Shown piece by piece: positions 1 to 7,766 of a stretch of 64,000 nt of DNA. The first letter of the stretch is position 1; every line of letters begins with the position of its first letter. Made by a program: the position numbers and the translations under genes. The notes below the pieces were generated by a model that saw only the letters and a list, made by a program, of their open reading frames with translations, was not told where the DNA came from and did no database searches. Source of the stretch: Bacteroidota bacterium. GTDB taxonomy: Bacteria; Bacteroidota; Bacteroidia; Flavobacteriales; Weeksellaceae. Where the stretch lies: contig JAFDZI010000016.1 of assembly GCA_018266955.1 (NCBI GenBank), forward strand, positions 1 to 64,000, written 5' to 3'.

Positions 1-120
1 TTACACACTTTATTGGACACTACCATCAACTTAGACAAAAAAAACAATTCTCCGAAAAGCAATCAATCGTACAACATAAAACCATTCTTTATCTTTAATT
101 TAAAATCAAATTTCTATACT

Positions 121-151
121 AAAAAAAAATGGCTGCCTTTAAAAGACAGCC
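121..151 (-). terminator. Rho-independent terminator of the superoxide dismutase gene
   Basis: An inverted repeat (ggctg...cagcc with an inner cttt/aaag extension, 131-151) is followed on the minus strand by a run of about nine T (the A run at 121-129). It lies 24 nt past the sod stop codon. Bases 1-120 to its left show no gene, RNA or repeat that I can recognise. Confidence 0.8.
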
Positions 152-174
152 AAAACAATAAACTATAAAACAAT

Positions 175-771
175 TTATTTATTGAACAATTCTTCAACTT
201 TATCCCAGTTAATCACATTAAAAAATGCGGTAACATAATCGGGTCTTCTGTTTTGGTAATTCAAATAATAGGCATGTTCCCAAACATCCAATCCAAGAAT
301 TGGCGTTCCTTGGCAGTCTGCCACAGGCATTAAAGGATTGTCTTGGTTAGGAGTAGAACATACCGCTACAGATCCGTCTTCTTTTTTGCATAACCAAGCC
401 CAACCAGAACCAAATCTAGTTTTAGCGGCATTAGAAAAATCTTCTTTAAATTTTTCGAAACCACCATAGTTATCGATTGCTTTAGCTACATTTCCTACTG
501 GAGTATTGCTTCCTCCTGGTGTCATAACTTTCCAAAAAAGAGAATGGTTAAAGTGACCACCTCCATTGTTTCTTACTGCAGGTTTATCGGTACCCATCGC
601 ACAAATTTCTTCGATGGTTTTCCCTTCTAGTTCTGTGCCTGCAATTGCGTTGTTCAAGTTATCAATATACGCTTGGTGGTGTTTTGTATGGTGGATTTCC
701 ATAGTTCTAGCATCGATGTTGCTTTCCAAAGCATCGTATGCATATCCTAATTTAGGTAATTCGAATGCCAT
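175..771 (-). CDS. sodA: Superoxide dismutase, Fe/Mn family (Mn-type features)
   Basis: This 198-residue protein has the usual length for a cytoplasmic Fe/Mn superoxide dismutase, which converts superoxide to peroxide and oxygen. The four metal ligands are visible as His27, His76, Asp162 and His166, the last two in the family signature DVWEHAYY. The GGHFNH segment and the Gln in NQDNP near residue 143 match the Mn-type arrangement, so a manganese or cambialistic enzyme is more likely than a strict iron form; that is inference. There is no signal peptide. The gene stands alone, with its own terminator downstream and a promoter that overlaps a Fur-box-like palindrome upstream. Confidence 0.95.
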   Translation of the reverse strand: MAFELPKLGYAYDALESNIDARTMEIHHTKHHQAYIDNLNNAIAGTELEGKTIEEICAMGTDKPAVRNNGGGHFNHSLFWKVMTPGGSNTPVGNVAKAIDNYGGFEKFKEDFSNAAKTRFGSGWAWLCKKEDGSVAVCSTPNQDNPLMPVADCQGTPILGLDVWEHAYYLNYQNRRPDYVTAFFNVINWDKVEELFNK

Positions 772-813
772 AATGTTGATGTTTTTTGATTTTATAATTC
801 TTTATTTGACGCC

Positions 814-834
814 CAAAGATAATGATAATTATCA
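814..834 (-). promoter_or_regulatory. sod promoter -7 box overlapped by a Fur-box-like palindrome
   Basis: On the minus strand TATCTTTG (821-814) fits the Bacteroidota -7 consensus TAnnTTTG and lies about 43 nt before the sod start; no well-spaced -33 TTG is seen. Overlapping it on the plus strand is GATAATGATAAT (818-829), the first two hexamers of the classical Fur box, running into the perfect 12-bp palindrome TGATAATTATCA at 823-834. An operator at this position could block the promoter. Control by an iron or manganese regulator is inferred. Confidence 0.5.
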
Positions 835-945
835 ACTTTTTATAAGGTGTTATGGTTCAAAATTTTAATCACAGAAATAGACAAAAACAAATGATTTAAA
901 ATCCGAAAAAAGTCTTTACCTTTAAGGTTTTAAATTGTTCTAGAC

Positions 946-1854
946 ATGAATATAAAAATAGGAACCCGAAATTCTCCTTTAGCACTTTGGCAAGCCAGAG
1001 AAGTAGCCAGACAACTTCAAAATAAAAATTACTTAACCGACATAACCCCTATTGTTTCTTCTGGAGATAAAGACCTCTCGCAACCTCTTTATGCCATGGG
1101 AATTACTGGAGTGTTCACCAGAGATTTAGACCTTGCTTTACTAAACAAAGAAGTTCATATTGCGGTTCATTCCCTGAAAGATGTCCCTACAATGATGCCA
1201 GAAAATATAGAATTGATTGCCTATTTGAAAAGAGATTTCCCTCAAGATGTATTGGTAAGAAGCTCCACGGCTAAAAACAAGCCTCTACACGAACTTAAAA
1301 TAGCAACCAGTAGCCTTAGAAGAAGAGCCTTTTGGTCCAAAGAATTCCCAGGAACTGAGTTTGTTGATATTAGAGGAAATGTAAATACCCGCTTACAAAA
1401 AATTGAAGACGGCTTGGCTGATGCAACTTTGTTTTCTCTTGCCGGAATCAAAAGATTAGACCTTAAAATTGCTTACGAAGAACTCCCTTTTATGATTTCT
1501 GCACCCTCCCAAGGAGTTGTTGTTGTGGCAGGACATAAAGAAAACACAGAGATTAATGCAATTCTTAGAACACTCAATGATACTGACACCCAAATATGTG
1601 TAGAAGCAGAACGAACTTTTCTAAAAACATTAGAAGGTGGCTGTACTGCCCCTATTGGTGGTTTGGCTTCCATACAGGGGGATCAACTTTACTTTAAAGG
1701 CAGGCTCTGCTCTTTGGATGGCAAACAATGCATTGATATTGATGAGGCTTTTTCTAAAAACGATAAAAACATAGGCGAATATTTAGCGCAAAGAATCATC
1801 AACCAAGGTGGAGACCAAATGATGAAGGAAATAAAAGCGCAAATTAATGAATAG
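946..1854 (+). CDS. hemC: Hydroxymethylbilane synthase (porphobilinogen deaminase)
   Basis: HemC joins four porphobilinogen units into hydroxymethylbilane in tetrapyrrole synthesis. The protein has 302 residues, the normal family length. It begins with the typical IGTRNSPLALWQA motif, has the basic TSSLRRRA segment at 121-128 that binds substrate carboxylates, and carries the dipyrromethane-cofactor cysteine at Cys233 in the motif EGGCTAPIGG. It is the first gene of a compact hemC-hemD-hemE operon, with only two bases before hemD. Upstream at about 916-923 lies TACCTTTA, one base off the TAnnTTTG promoter box. The heme made here would serve the c-type cytochromes of the act operon. Confidence 0.96.
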   Translation: MNIKIGTRNSPLALWQAREVARQLQNKNYLTDITPIVSSGDKDLSQPLYAMGITGVFTRDLDLALLNKEVHIAVHSLKDVPTMMPENIELIAYLKRDFPQDVLVRSSTAKNKPLHELKIATSSLRRRAFWSKEFPGTEFVDIRGNVNTRLQKIEDGLADATLFSLAGIKRLDLKIAYEELPFMISAPSQGVVVVAGHKENTEINAILRTLNDTDTQICVEAERTFLKTLEGGCTAPIGGLASIQGDQLYFKGRLCSLDGKQCIDIDEAFSKNDKNIGEYLAQRIINQGGDQMMKEIKAQINE

Positions 1855-1856
1855 AC

Positions 1857-2543
1857 ATGAGAGTTCTTTTTACCAAAAAAAGTATTGAACAAGAAGTTAC
1901 AAAAAAACTGAATCCAAAGATACAATGTGATTTCATCAATGTTTTAAAAATAAAACACATCCCTACTGTTCCTTGCTCACTTTCTAATTACTCTTTAATA
2001 TTTACGAGTGTAAATGGGGTACAGTCTTTTTTTGAAAACAACTACCAGCCCAACGAAGATTTCACCAATCAAATTGGGTTTAATAAAATTTATGCCGTTG
2101 GACTTAAAACCAAAAAAGAACTTCGCAAAAACGGTTTCGGAACTTATAAAGTAACCAAACACGCCAGCGAATTGTTGGACTTCATAATAGAGCATTCAGC
2201 AAAAGAAAAATTCATCCATTTTTGTGGAAACTTGGCTTTGGATCTTTTAGACAAAAAGCTGCCTTTACAAAATATTCGTTATAAAAAAGTTGTGGTTTAT
2301 GAAACCGAACTTCTTTATCCTAAAGTTGATGAAAATCATGATGCTATTTGTTTTTTTAGCCCAAGTGGAGTTCGTAGCTTTGCAAAATTCAATTCCTTGG
2401 ACAACAAGATTCTTTTTTCTATAGGTGAAACAACAGAAAAAGAACTGAAAAAATGGACGCAAAACAAAATTATTACCAGTAAAGAAAGCAGCCTGAATGA
2501 CTTGTTACGACTTGTCAATCAAAACATTGAAGCTTCTTTATAA
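1857..2543 (+). CDS. hemD: Uroporphyrinogen-III synthase
   Basis: The 228-residue product is assigned as HemD, which cyclises hydroxymethylbilane to uroporphyrinogen III. This family is poorly conserved, so the call relies on length, on the two-lobed pattern with segments such as FTSVNGVQSF (about residues 49-58) and FFSPSGVRSF (about 162-171), which are typical of the family, and on its place between hemC and hemE. It starts two bases after the hemC stop, which suggests translational coupling. It is a soluble cytoplasmic protein without a signal peptide. Confidence 0.9.
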   Translation: MRVLFTKKSIEQEVTKKLNPKIQCDFINVLKIKHIPTVPCSLSNYSLIFTSVNGVQSFFENNYQPNEDFTNQIGFNKIYAVGLKTKKELRKNGFGTYKVTKHASELLDFIIEHSAKEKFIHFCGNLALDLLDKKLPLQNIRYKKVVVYETELLYPKVDENHDAICFFSPSGVRSFAKFNSLDNKILFSIGETTEKELKKWTQNKIITSKESSLNDLLRLVNQNIEASL

Positions 2544-2562
2544 ACCCTATTTATTATAGATT

Positions 2563-3591
2563 ATGATCAAAAACGATTTATACCTTAGAGCCTTAAAAGG
2601 CGAAACCGTAGAAAGACCACCGGTATGGATGATGCGACAAGCCGGAAGGTATTTACCAGAATTTATCGCACTTCGCGATCAGTATGATTTTTTCACACGA
2701 TGCCAAACGCCGGAATTGGCTGCGGAAATCACCGTTCAGCCTATCCGCAGATTTCCTTTGGATGCTGCCATCTTATTCTCGGATATCTTGGTGGTACCTC
2801 AAGCGATGGGGATCGATTTTAAAATGAAAGAAAGCGTAGGTCCTTGGTTGGATACCCCAATCCGAACCATGGAGCAAGTACAAGCCATAGAAATCCCAGA
2901 TGTAAACGACTCGTTGGGTTATGTTTTTGATGCCATAGAAATTACATTACAAAAATTAGACAACGAAGTCCCATTAATAGGATTTGCCGGCTCCCCATGG
3001 ACCATTCTTTGCTATTGCGTGGAAGGCAAAGGTTCCAAAGCCTTTGACATCGCCAAATCCTTCTGCTTTCAGCATTCTGAAGCCGCACATCTTTTATTAC
3101 AAAAAATTACGGATACAACCATTGCCTATTTAAAAAGAAAAGTAGAAAAAGGCGTTTCTGCAGTACAAGTTTTTGACTCTTGGGGCGGCATGCTTTCCCC
3201 TGAAGATTACCAAGAATTTTCCTGGAAATACATACAACAAATTGTGGATGCATTGGCGCCACTAAGCCATGTTGTTGTCTTCGGTAAAGGATGTTGGTTT
3301 GCTTTAGAAGAAATGGCCAAATCCAAAGTTTCTGCCCTTGGAGTAGATTGGACCATTACTCCGGAAATGGCAAGAAAACTAACTCAGAACAACATGACAC
3401 TACAAGGCAATTTTGATCCTGCCAGATTGCATTCGAATCCGGCAACCATCAAAAAAATGGTCAACGAAATGATTCATCGTTTTGGAAAAGACCGTTATAT
3501 TGCCAATTTAGGTCATGGTATTTTGCCTAATATCCCTTTAGAAAATGCAGAAGCCTTCATTAGAGCTGTGGTGGACTGGAAGGAAAACTAG
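2563..3591 (+). CDS. hemE: Uroporphyrinogen decarboxylase
   Basis: HemE removes four carboxyl groups from uroporphyrinogen III to give coproporphyrinogen III. The 342-residue length is standard. The N-terminal signature [17 protein letters not shown] and the later GFAGSPWTI and GHGILPN segments are diagnostic of the family. It is the last gene of the hemCDE cluster, 19 nt after hemD, and is followed by a strong terminator. The later heme-pathway genes (hemF/N, hemG, hemH) are not in this window. Confidence 0.97.
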   Translation: MIKNDLYLRALKGETVERPPVWMMRQAGRYLPEFIALRDQYDFFTRCQTPELAAEITVQPIRRFPLDAAILFSDILVVPQAMGIDFKMKESVGPWLDTPIRTMEQVQAIEIPDVNDSLGYVFDAIEITLQKLDNEVPLIGFAGSPWTILCYCVEGKGSKAFDIAKSFCFQHSEAAHLLLQKITDTTIAYLKRKVEKGVSAVQVFDSWGGMLSPEDYQEFSWKYIQQIVDALAPLSHVVVFGKGCWFALEEMAKSKVSALGVDWTITPEMARKLTQNNMTLQGNFDPARLHSNPATIKKMVNEMIHRFGKDRYIANLGHGILPNIPLENAEAFIRAVVDWKEN

Positions 3592-3610
3592 GAATAATAT
3601 TCAAAACTAA

Positions 3611-3646
3611 AATCGGCTGAACACAAGTGTTCGGCCGATTTTTTTA
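3611..3646 (+). terminator. Rho-independent terminator after hemE
   Basis: A 14-bp stem (aatcggctgaacac paired with gtgttcggccgatt, with G-U wobble) closes a two-base loop and is followed by a T run. It lies 20 nt past the hemE stop. Confidence 0.9.
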
Positions 3647-3685
3647 TACGCTAAATTTCTTCTTAACACTTGGTTCTCCAATAAC

Positions 3686-3866
3686 TTTCTTTCGCAAAGT
3701 CGAGAGACTTTACGGTGCAGGGTATTACGGAGTTTTGTACGATTTACTTGGGTAAATGTAGTAAATCATATTGCGTGTTACGGATTGATTTTGCAGATGA
3801 AATGGTAATTTGTTCTGGAGTGGGGATTGTGATTCTTGGCACAAGCGTAACGCTTGCGCCAGCGTG
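3686..3866 (-). repeat. Degenerate palindromic intergenic repeat, copy A
   Basis: This gene-free stretch holds two short hairpins: gcaaagtc/gactttac around 3694-3713 and caagcg/cgcttg at 3842-3856. The 29-base segment 3820-3848 matches 26 of 29 bases of the reverse complement of 31184-31212, and both places also carry a nearby caaag...ctttg hairpin. The open frames crossing this area look accidental. It appears to be a worn dispersed element rather than a gene. Confidence 0.5.
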
Positions 3867-3918
3867 GAATCTTGGGAGAGAAAAAACATATCCCGATCTA
3901 CCAGCTGTTTATATTTTC

Positions 3919-4563
3919 TCAATCTGGCTTCACCCAATCCATTGCAGAAAAATGAGTAATAAATTTCTGAATTTTCGGGCCTACCACCGCCGAACAATAA
4001 GGCTGATTGGGATTGGCATTAAAATACCCTTGGTGATAAGTTTCCGCAGGCCAAAAATGCTTCAATGGCTCTAATTCAGTTACAACTGGGGTTTGGTACT
4101 TTTCAGATTGATTTATTGAGGAAATTTTTTCTTCTGCATATTTCTTTTCTTCCTCATCATTATAAAAAATTATCGAACGGTATTGGGTACCAATGTCATT
4201 GCCTTGCCTATTAATTTGAGTAGGATCGTGTAGGAAAAAGAAAACATCCAATAGTTGTTCATAGCTTATCACAAGGGGGTCATAGGTAAGTTGCACTACT
4301 TCGGCATGCCCCGTTTCTCCTGTACAAACTTCTTGGTAGGTGGGATTGTCTTTATGCCCACCAGCATACCCTGAAATGGCTTTTTCTACTCCTTTTAAAC
4401 GATTAAAGCAAGATTCTATACACCAGAAGCATCCGCCACCAAATGTGATTGTTTTCATATGTAGAGATTTATTGTTGTTCATTTTAGTCAATAATTTATC
4501 ATTCTTATCCTGTGAATGACAGGAAAAACACAATAAAAGGAAAAGAATGGGTAGATATTTCAT
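3919..4563 (-). CDS. msrA: Peptide-methionine (S)-S-oxide reductase, lipoprotein form
   Basis: MsrA reduces the S-epimer of methionine sulfoxide in oxidised proteins. The catalytic motif GGCFWC puts the nucleophilic Cys at residue 45, and the family segments SGYAGG, YDP and IGTQYRS are present. The 214-residue protein starts with a hydrophobic leader and a lipobox ending FSC at Cys15, so the mature enzyme is probably a lipoprotein of the cell envelope; starting at the internal Met36 would give a cytosolic form. There is no fused MsrB domain. It is the last gene of a leftward unit with the glucokinase and apt, 12 nt after the former. Confidence 0.95.
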   Translation of the reverse strand: MKYLPILFLLLCFSCHSQDKNDKLLTKMNNNKSLHMKTITFGGGCFWCIESCFNRLKGVEKAISGYAGGHKDNPTYQEVCTGETGHAEVVQLTYDPLVISYEQLLDVFFFLHDPTQINRQGNDIGTQYRSIIFYNDEEEKKYAEEKISSINQSEKYQTPVVTELEPLKHFWPAETYHQGYFNANPNQPYCSAVVGPKIQKFITHFSAMDWVKPD

Positions 4564-4575
4564 GACTCAATGTCG

Positions 4576-5544
4576 TTAATTTTCCCATACTAAAGAGGCA
4601 GCGCCTAAAATTGCTGCATCGGACTCTTTCATTTGACTTACAGCAAAATTAACTTTGTTTTTAAATATGGGCAACAAATCCATTTCCATTTGTTCATACG
4701 CTGGTTTTAGTAAATAATCGCCAGCTTTTACTACTCCTCCGAAGAATAAAATAGCTTCAGGGGAAGAGAACATTACAAAATTGGATAATGCTTTTCCTAA
4801 AATCTCTCCAGTAAATCGAAATACTTCCAAAGCAGCTTCATCTCCTTTTTCAGCACATTCGAAAGCGGCTTTAGCATTACATTCGGCCTCGGAATAATGA
4901 TGCAATAAAGAGGCAGGATATCTATTTCTAAATTCTTTGGTAGTAATGGCAATTCCTGTTGCAGAGGCATAGGCTTCTAAACTTCCCTTAGATCCTGTAC
5001 TCCAATGTTTCCTTCCATCGGGAATGACGATGGTATGTCCCAATTCTCCGGCAAAACCATCATGTCCATAGACCAATTGCCCATTGATGACAATACCGCT
5101 ACCAACACCTGTACCTAAGGTAATCATAATGAAATTTTTTAGTCCTTTGGCGGCACCAAATTGCATTTCTCCTTTCGCAGCTGCATTGGCATCGTTGGTA
5201 ATAATGGTTTTTGTTTTAAACTTTTGGGTCATTAATTCTACCATAGGAGTAGTCCCAGTCCATAATAAATTGGGTGCATCTTCTATTGTTCCTTCATAGA
5301 AATTAGCATTGGGGGCTCCCATTCCTATGCCTATTAAATCACATTTTTTTGCATATTGTTCTAGCATGGGGTTGGCGACAGCATATAATTCATCTATAAA
5401 ATCATTCACATCTTCGTGTACATCGGTTCTGATGGTATTTTGGCAAAGAATTTCGCCTCTGGAATTTACCAAGCCAAATTTTGTGGTGGTACCTCCTATA
5501 TCTATTCCTAAAGCTATTTGATGGGACAGGTCAATAATGGACAT
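4576..5544 (-). CDS. ROK-family glucokinase/sugar kinase
   Basis: The 322-residue protein has the ROK kinase fold: the phosphate-binding DIGGTTTK motif at 15-22, the catalytic Asp118 in TNDANAA, the LGTGVGSG phosphate loop near 143-150 and GELGH with His170. It probably phosphorylates glucose or a related hexose with ATP. The zinc-binding cysteine motif CxCGxxGC that normally follows is replaced by residues HWSTGSKGS at 180-188, so the structural zinc seems lost although the neighbouring sequence is well kept. It sits between apt and msrA with 15 and 12 nt gaps. Substrate is inferred from the family only. Confidence 0.9.
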   Translation of the reverse strand: MSIIDLSHQIALGIDIGGTTTKFGLVNSRGEILCQNTIRTDVHEDVNDFIDELYAVANPMLEQYAKKCDLIGIGMGAPNANFYEGTIEDAPNLLWTGTTPMVELMTQKFKTKTIITNDANAAAKGEMQFGAAKGLKNFIMITLGTGVGSGIVINGQLVYGHDGFAGELGHTIVIPDGRKHWSTGSKGSLEAYASATGIAITTKEFRNRYPASLLHHYSEAECNAKAAFECAEKGDEAALEVFRFTGEILGKALSNFVMFSSPEAILFFGGVVKAGDYLLKPAYEQMEMDLLPIFKNKVNFAVSQMKESDAAILGAASLVWEN

Positions 5545-5559
5545 AAAAAATATATGATT

Positions 5560-6090
5560 TTAATATTCTAAAATTTGATGAATTGTTGCGTTGAATCGTT
5601 GTAATTTTTCTTTCCCTTTCAAGTCTTTGAGTCCAATTAAAAAAGAAAACTGACTGACGGTTGCTCCTTGTTTTTCCACAAGCATGGCGGCTGCTTCTGT
5701 TGTTCCACCGGTGGCCAACAAATCGTCGTGTACGAGTACCCTTTGCCCAGGTTGCAGTTGTCCTGCTTTCATTTCTATCTCAGAAGTCCCGTATTCCAAT
5801 TCGTAGGACTGAGAAATAAATGGGGGTGGCAATTTTCCTTTTTTCCTTATCAAAATAAAAGGGACATCCAAGGCTATTGCTATGGCGATACCAAAGAGAT
5901 ATCCACGGCTTTCTATGCCACATACAACATCTATTTTACCTTTAGAAAATTTGGCCAAATCATCTATTACTGCCTCATAAAGTTTAGGTTGAAGAAAAAT
6001 TGGCGTAATATCTTTAAATTGAACCCCTGCAATAGGGAAATCTGGAATATTTTCTATAACATTATTGAGCCTTTCCTGAAGTGTCGTCAT
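5560..6090 (-). CDS. apt: Adenine phosphoribosyltransferase
   Basis: Apt salvages adenine by joining it to PRPP to form AMP. The 176-residue length is standard, and the PRPP-binding motif VLVHDDLLATGGT is complete near residues 118-130. The N-terminal FPIAGVQFKDITP segment and the GIESRGYLFG loop are typical. It is cytoplasmic. It lies 19 nt after a lipoprotein gene and 15 nt before the ROK kinase, so co-transcription from the promoter at 7281-7310 is likely. Confidence 0.96.
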   Translation of the reverse strand: MTTLQERLNNVIENIPDFPIAGVQFKDITPIFLQPKLYEAVIDDLAKFSKGKIDVVCGIESRGYLFGIAIAIALDVPFILIRKKGKLPPPFISQSYELEYGTSEIEMKAGQLQPGQRVLVHDDLLATGGTTEAAAMLVEKQGATVSQFSFLIGLKDLKGKEKLQRFNATIHQILEY

Positions 6091-6109
6091 CGTCTTGGTT
6101 GAGGATATA

Positions 6110-7225
6110 TTATTGAATTTGATAGGATGTTATTTTCCATTCGCCATTGACATTTTTCAGTCCGAAATTAACTTTCAAAGCTGTTGTATTTCCGTTTTTG
6201 TCTGTTACATCATAGGTTGCTGAAACAGATGCCGAATTGGGTGTGGATTGAATTGGGTTAATATTTTTAACCGTTAGAGATTTTACCGCACCAAAACCAG
6301 AAGTTGGATTAGCAAAAGATTCATAGGAGCCCCAACTTGGATTTTGAGCAGATTCAAAAGCAGCTTTTAGATTTTGGGAACTTAAATTGTTTAAAAACTT
6401 ACTCACAATTTGTTTGGGTTCCACTATCGGAGTAGGATTTTCTGTACTTGGTGTAGGAACTACTTGGGTAGAATCTATCACTGGTGCTTTAGGTTGTTGT
6501 AAAGCACTTGGATTGATTGCAATTCCTGTTTTGGTGAGTTGAAATGTCTTTTTGGTTGTTTTAATACTTACTTTAACATCAATTTTATTATCAAAAACTT
6601 TGTCCGCAGGTAGAGAGGATAGTTTTAAATAAAATCCTTTAAAATGATTATCGGAGATAATATTTTTAGCAGTCATTAATTTTGCTCCTCCACTAAAGAC
6701 TTCCATAATAGCTTCTAACCCAGCCCCGGAAAATTCTACTTCCTTATCTGTTGCATCTACCAAACGAGGGACAATTTGTAAAGCTTTTACCCCTAAACTA
6801 TCATTTCCTATGGGTTTAACTTGAATAAGCACTGCATTTGCCGCGATGTCATTATGATCTACTTCTTGTGCAGAGACATTTCCAAAAATATTCATTTCTC
6901 CAAGTGATGGAGGACCAGTACTTGTCCATGCCATTCCATTTTTTTGAGCAACAGTATCGGCAAGCTGTAAGATTTCTTGAACATCTTTACCATTAAGATA
7001 CTTTGCCAACTGTTTAAGCTCTGTAATGTCATCGTCTCCATTGACGGCAAACTTTTTTAAGATATAAAGCGCTTCATTAAATTTTATTTGTTGAAGAGTC
7101 GTTAAGGAAGACTGCATATCATTAATACTCGATTGAAAAGCTTGTGTACTTGAAGCATCTACACGATCTTTCTTACATGAAAGCAGAAAAAATAACAAAA
7201 GGAGAAATAAAAGGTTTTTCTTCAT
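6110..7225 (-). CDS. Lipoprotein of unknown function
   Basis: This 371-residue protein starts with a hydrophobic leader ending in the lipobox LLSC at Cys17, so it is a predicted lipoprotein. I do not recognise the central part. The last 100 residues, ending in GEWKITSYQ, look like an NTF2-like/DUF4878-type domain in which a short helix is followed by a curved sheet; this is a pattern resemblance only. A proline-rich linker (PTPSTENPTPIVEPK) separates the two parts. It is the first gene of the unit leading to apt, glucokinase and msrA, and has a well-formed promoter upstream. Confidence 0.75.
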   Translation of the reverse strand: MKKNLLFLLLLFFLLSCKKDRVDASSTQAFQSSINDMQSSLTTLQQIKFNEALYILKKFAVNGDDDITELKQLAKYLNGKDVQEILQLADTVAQKNGMAWTSTGPPSLGEMNIFGNVSAQEVDHNDIAANAVLIQVKPIGNDSLGVKALQIVPRLVDATDKEVEFSGAGLEAIMEVFSGGAKLMTAKNIISDNHFKGFYLKLSSLPADKVFDNKIDVKVSIKTTKKTFQLTKTGIAINPSALQQPKAPVIDSTQVVPTPSTENPTPIVEPKQIVSKFLNNLSSQNLKAAFESAQNPSWGSYESFANPTSGFGAVKSLTVKNINPIQSTPNSASVSATYDVTDKNGNTTALKVNFGLKNVNGEWKITSYQIQ

Positions 7226-7280
7226 AAAAATTGATATTAATACAATTCTCTAAAAGATGAGAATATGCATAGTGTATATA

Positions 7281-7310
7281 CAAATTTATGAAAAAAGCTT
7301 AATTACGCAA
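7281..7310 (-). promoter_or_regulatory. Bacteroidota promoter of the lipoprotein-apt-kinase-msrA unit
   Basis: On the minus strand TTG (7310-7308) is separated by 19 nt from TAAATTTG (7288-7281), a full match to the TTG-N17-23-TAnnTTTG consensus. The -33 end lies in a perfect 15-bp tandem duplication (7308-7322 and 7323-7337) that also places a second TTG further upstream. Confidence 0.7.
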
Positions 7311-7337
7311 GAGTAGAGAATACAAGAGTAGAGAATA
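7308..7337. repeat. Perfect 15-bp tandem duplication
   Basis: The unit caagagtagagaata occurs twice in a row without mismatch. It lies between the stem of the small-RNA candidate and the -33 element of the lipoprotein promoter, so a change in copy number would alter promoter spacing. Confidence 0.8.
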
Positions 7338-7342
7338 AAAGA

Positions 7343-7414
7343 GGAGGCGGATTTTAAGTAATGAAATTACCTAAAGGTTTTGCTTGCTTTTGATGTCCCG
7401 CCTCCAATATTTTT
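7343..7414 (-). ncRNA. Candidate small RNA with long closing stem
   Basis: On the minus strand a promoter at 7447-7419 predicts a start near 7411-7415. The transcript would begin just before GGAGGCGG (7405-7398), which pairs perfectly with CCGCCTCC (7350-7343), and is followed by the T-rich TCTTTTATT. Inside the 47-nt loop is a small hairpin gtaat/attac (7358-7370). There is no open frame of note. It could be a free RNA of about 70 nt or a structured leader of the downstream lipoprotein gene, which has its own promoter. I do not recognise the family; it lacks SRP and known riboswitch motifs. Confidence 0.45.
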
Positions 7415-7418
7415 TTTG

Positions 7419-7447
7419 CAAATATAGAATAAAATCTTTTGCCTCAA
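7419..7447 (-). promoter_or_regulatory. Promoter of the small-RNA candidate
   Basis: On the minus strand TTG (7447-7445), an 18-nt spacer and TATATTTG (7426-7419) form a complete Bacteroidota promoter directly upstream of the GGAGGCGG stem. No protein-coding gene starts within 190 nt downstream. Confidence 0.6.
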
Positions 7448-7544
7448 AACTAAACGAATGATTAATAAAAAATGAAATAAAAAAACTTTTAGTTTTTAAG
7501 AAAAAACATACTTCACAAGCATACATTTTTCAATCTTAATACTC

Positions 7545-7678
7545 ATTTAGGATGAAATGTAAAGTAGGAAAAGTAAATAATTATGTCTATAATTATTCAA
7601 TTAGAAACAGCCAGAATTGGTCTGATTTTATACATTGTGTTTTCCTGATGTTACTCAGCAAAGAGTAACGCTTTTTTT
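7545..7678 (+). ncRNA. Candidate small RNA ending in an orphan terminator
   Basis: The hairpin gttactc/gagtaac (7650-7669) followed by seven T (7672-7678) is a good plus-strand terminator, yet no plus-strand gene lies upstream. The preceding 100 nt can form a perfect aataattat/ataattatt hairpin (about 7577-7598) and a ccagaattgg-centred hairpin near 7610-7623. Two further helices interleave: aatgta with tacatt, and aggaaaa with ttttcct, which could be alternatives or a pseudoknot. I found no clean promoter, so the start is a guess. Confidence 0.3.
7650..7678 (+). terminator. Orphan plus-strand terminator
   Basis: A 7-bp stem with loop agcaaa is followed by gc and seven T. It points away from any annotated gene, and its reverse complement lacks the T run. 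Confidence 0.65.
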
Positions 7679-7714
7679 CATCATAACAAAGATAATATTT
7701 TTTTATCAACATAT

Positions 7715-7743
7715 ATAAAAAATGCCCGATTAAAATCGAGCAT
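7715..7743 (-). terminator. Terminator of the act operon
   Basis: On the minus strand the stem atgctcgat/atcgggcat (one mismatch) at 7743-7722 is followed by a T-rich tail. It lies 24 nt past the actF stop and marks the end of the six-gene operon. Confidence 0.75.
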
Positions 7744-7766
7744 TAAAAATTTTATATCTAAAATAA

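Noticed and set aside
566-868. Plus-strand open frame over the sod gene
   Set aside because: It lies antisense to a well-conserved gene and its promoter and has no recognisable domains.
3715-4074. Two opposing open frames across the repeat and msrA end
   Set aside because: They cover degenerate repeat sequence and the conserved msrA end; composition looks random.
7343-7405. Possible signal-recognition-particle RNA or known riboswitch
   Set aside because: The GGAGGCGG-closed stem lacks the SRP apical loop, and no known aptamer motif was found in the loop.
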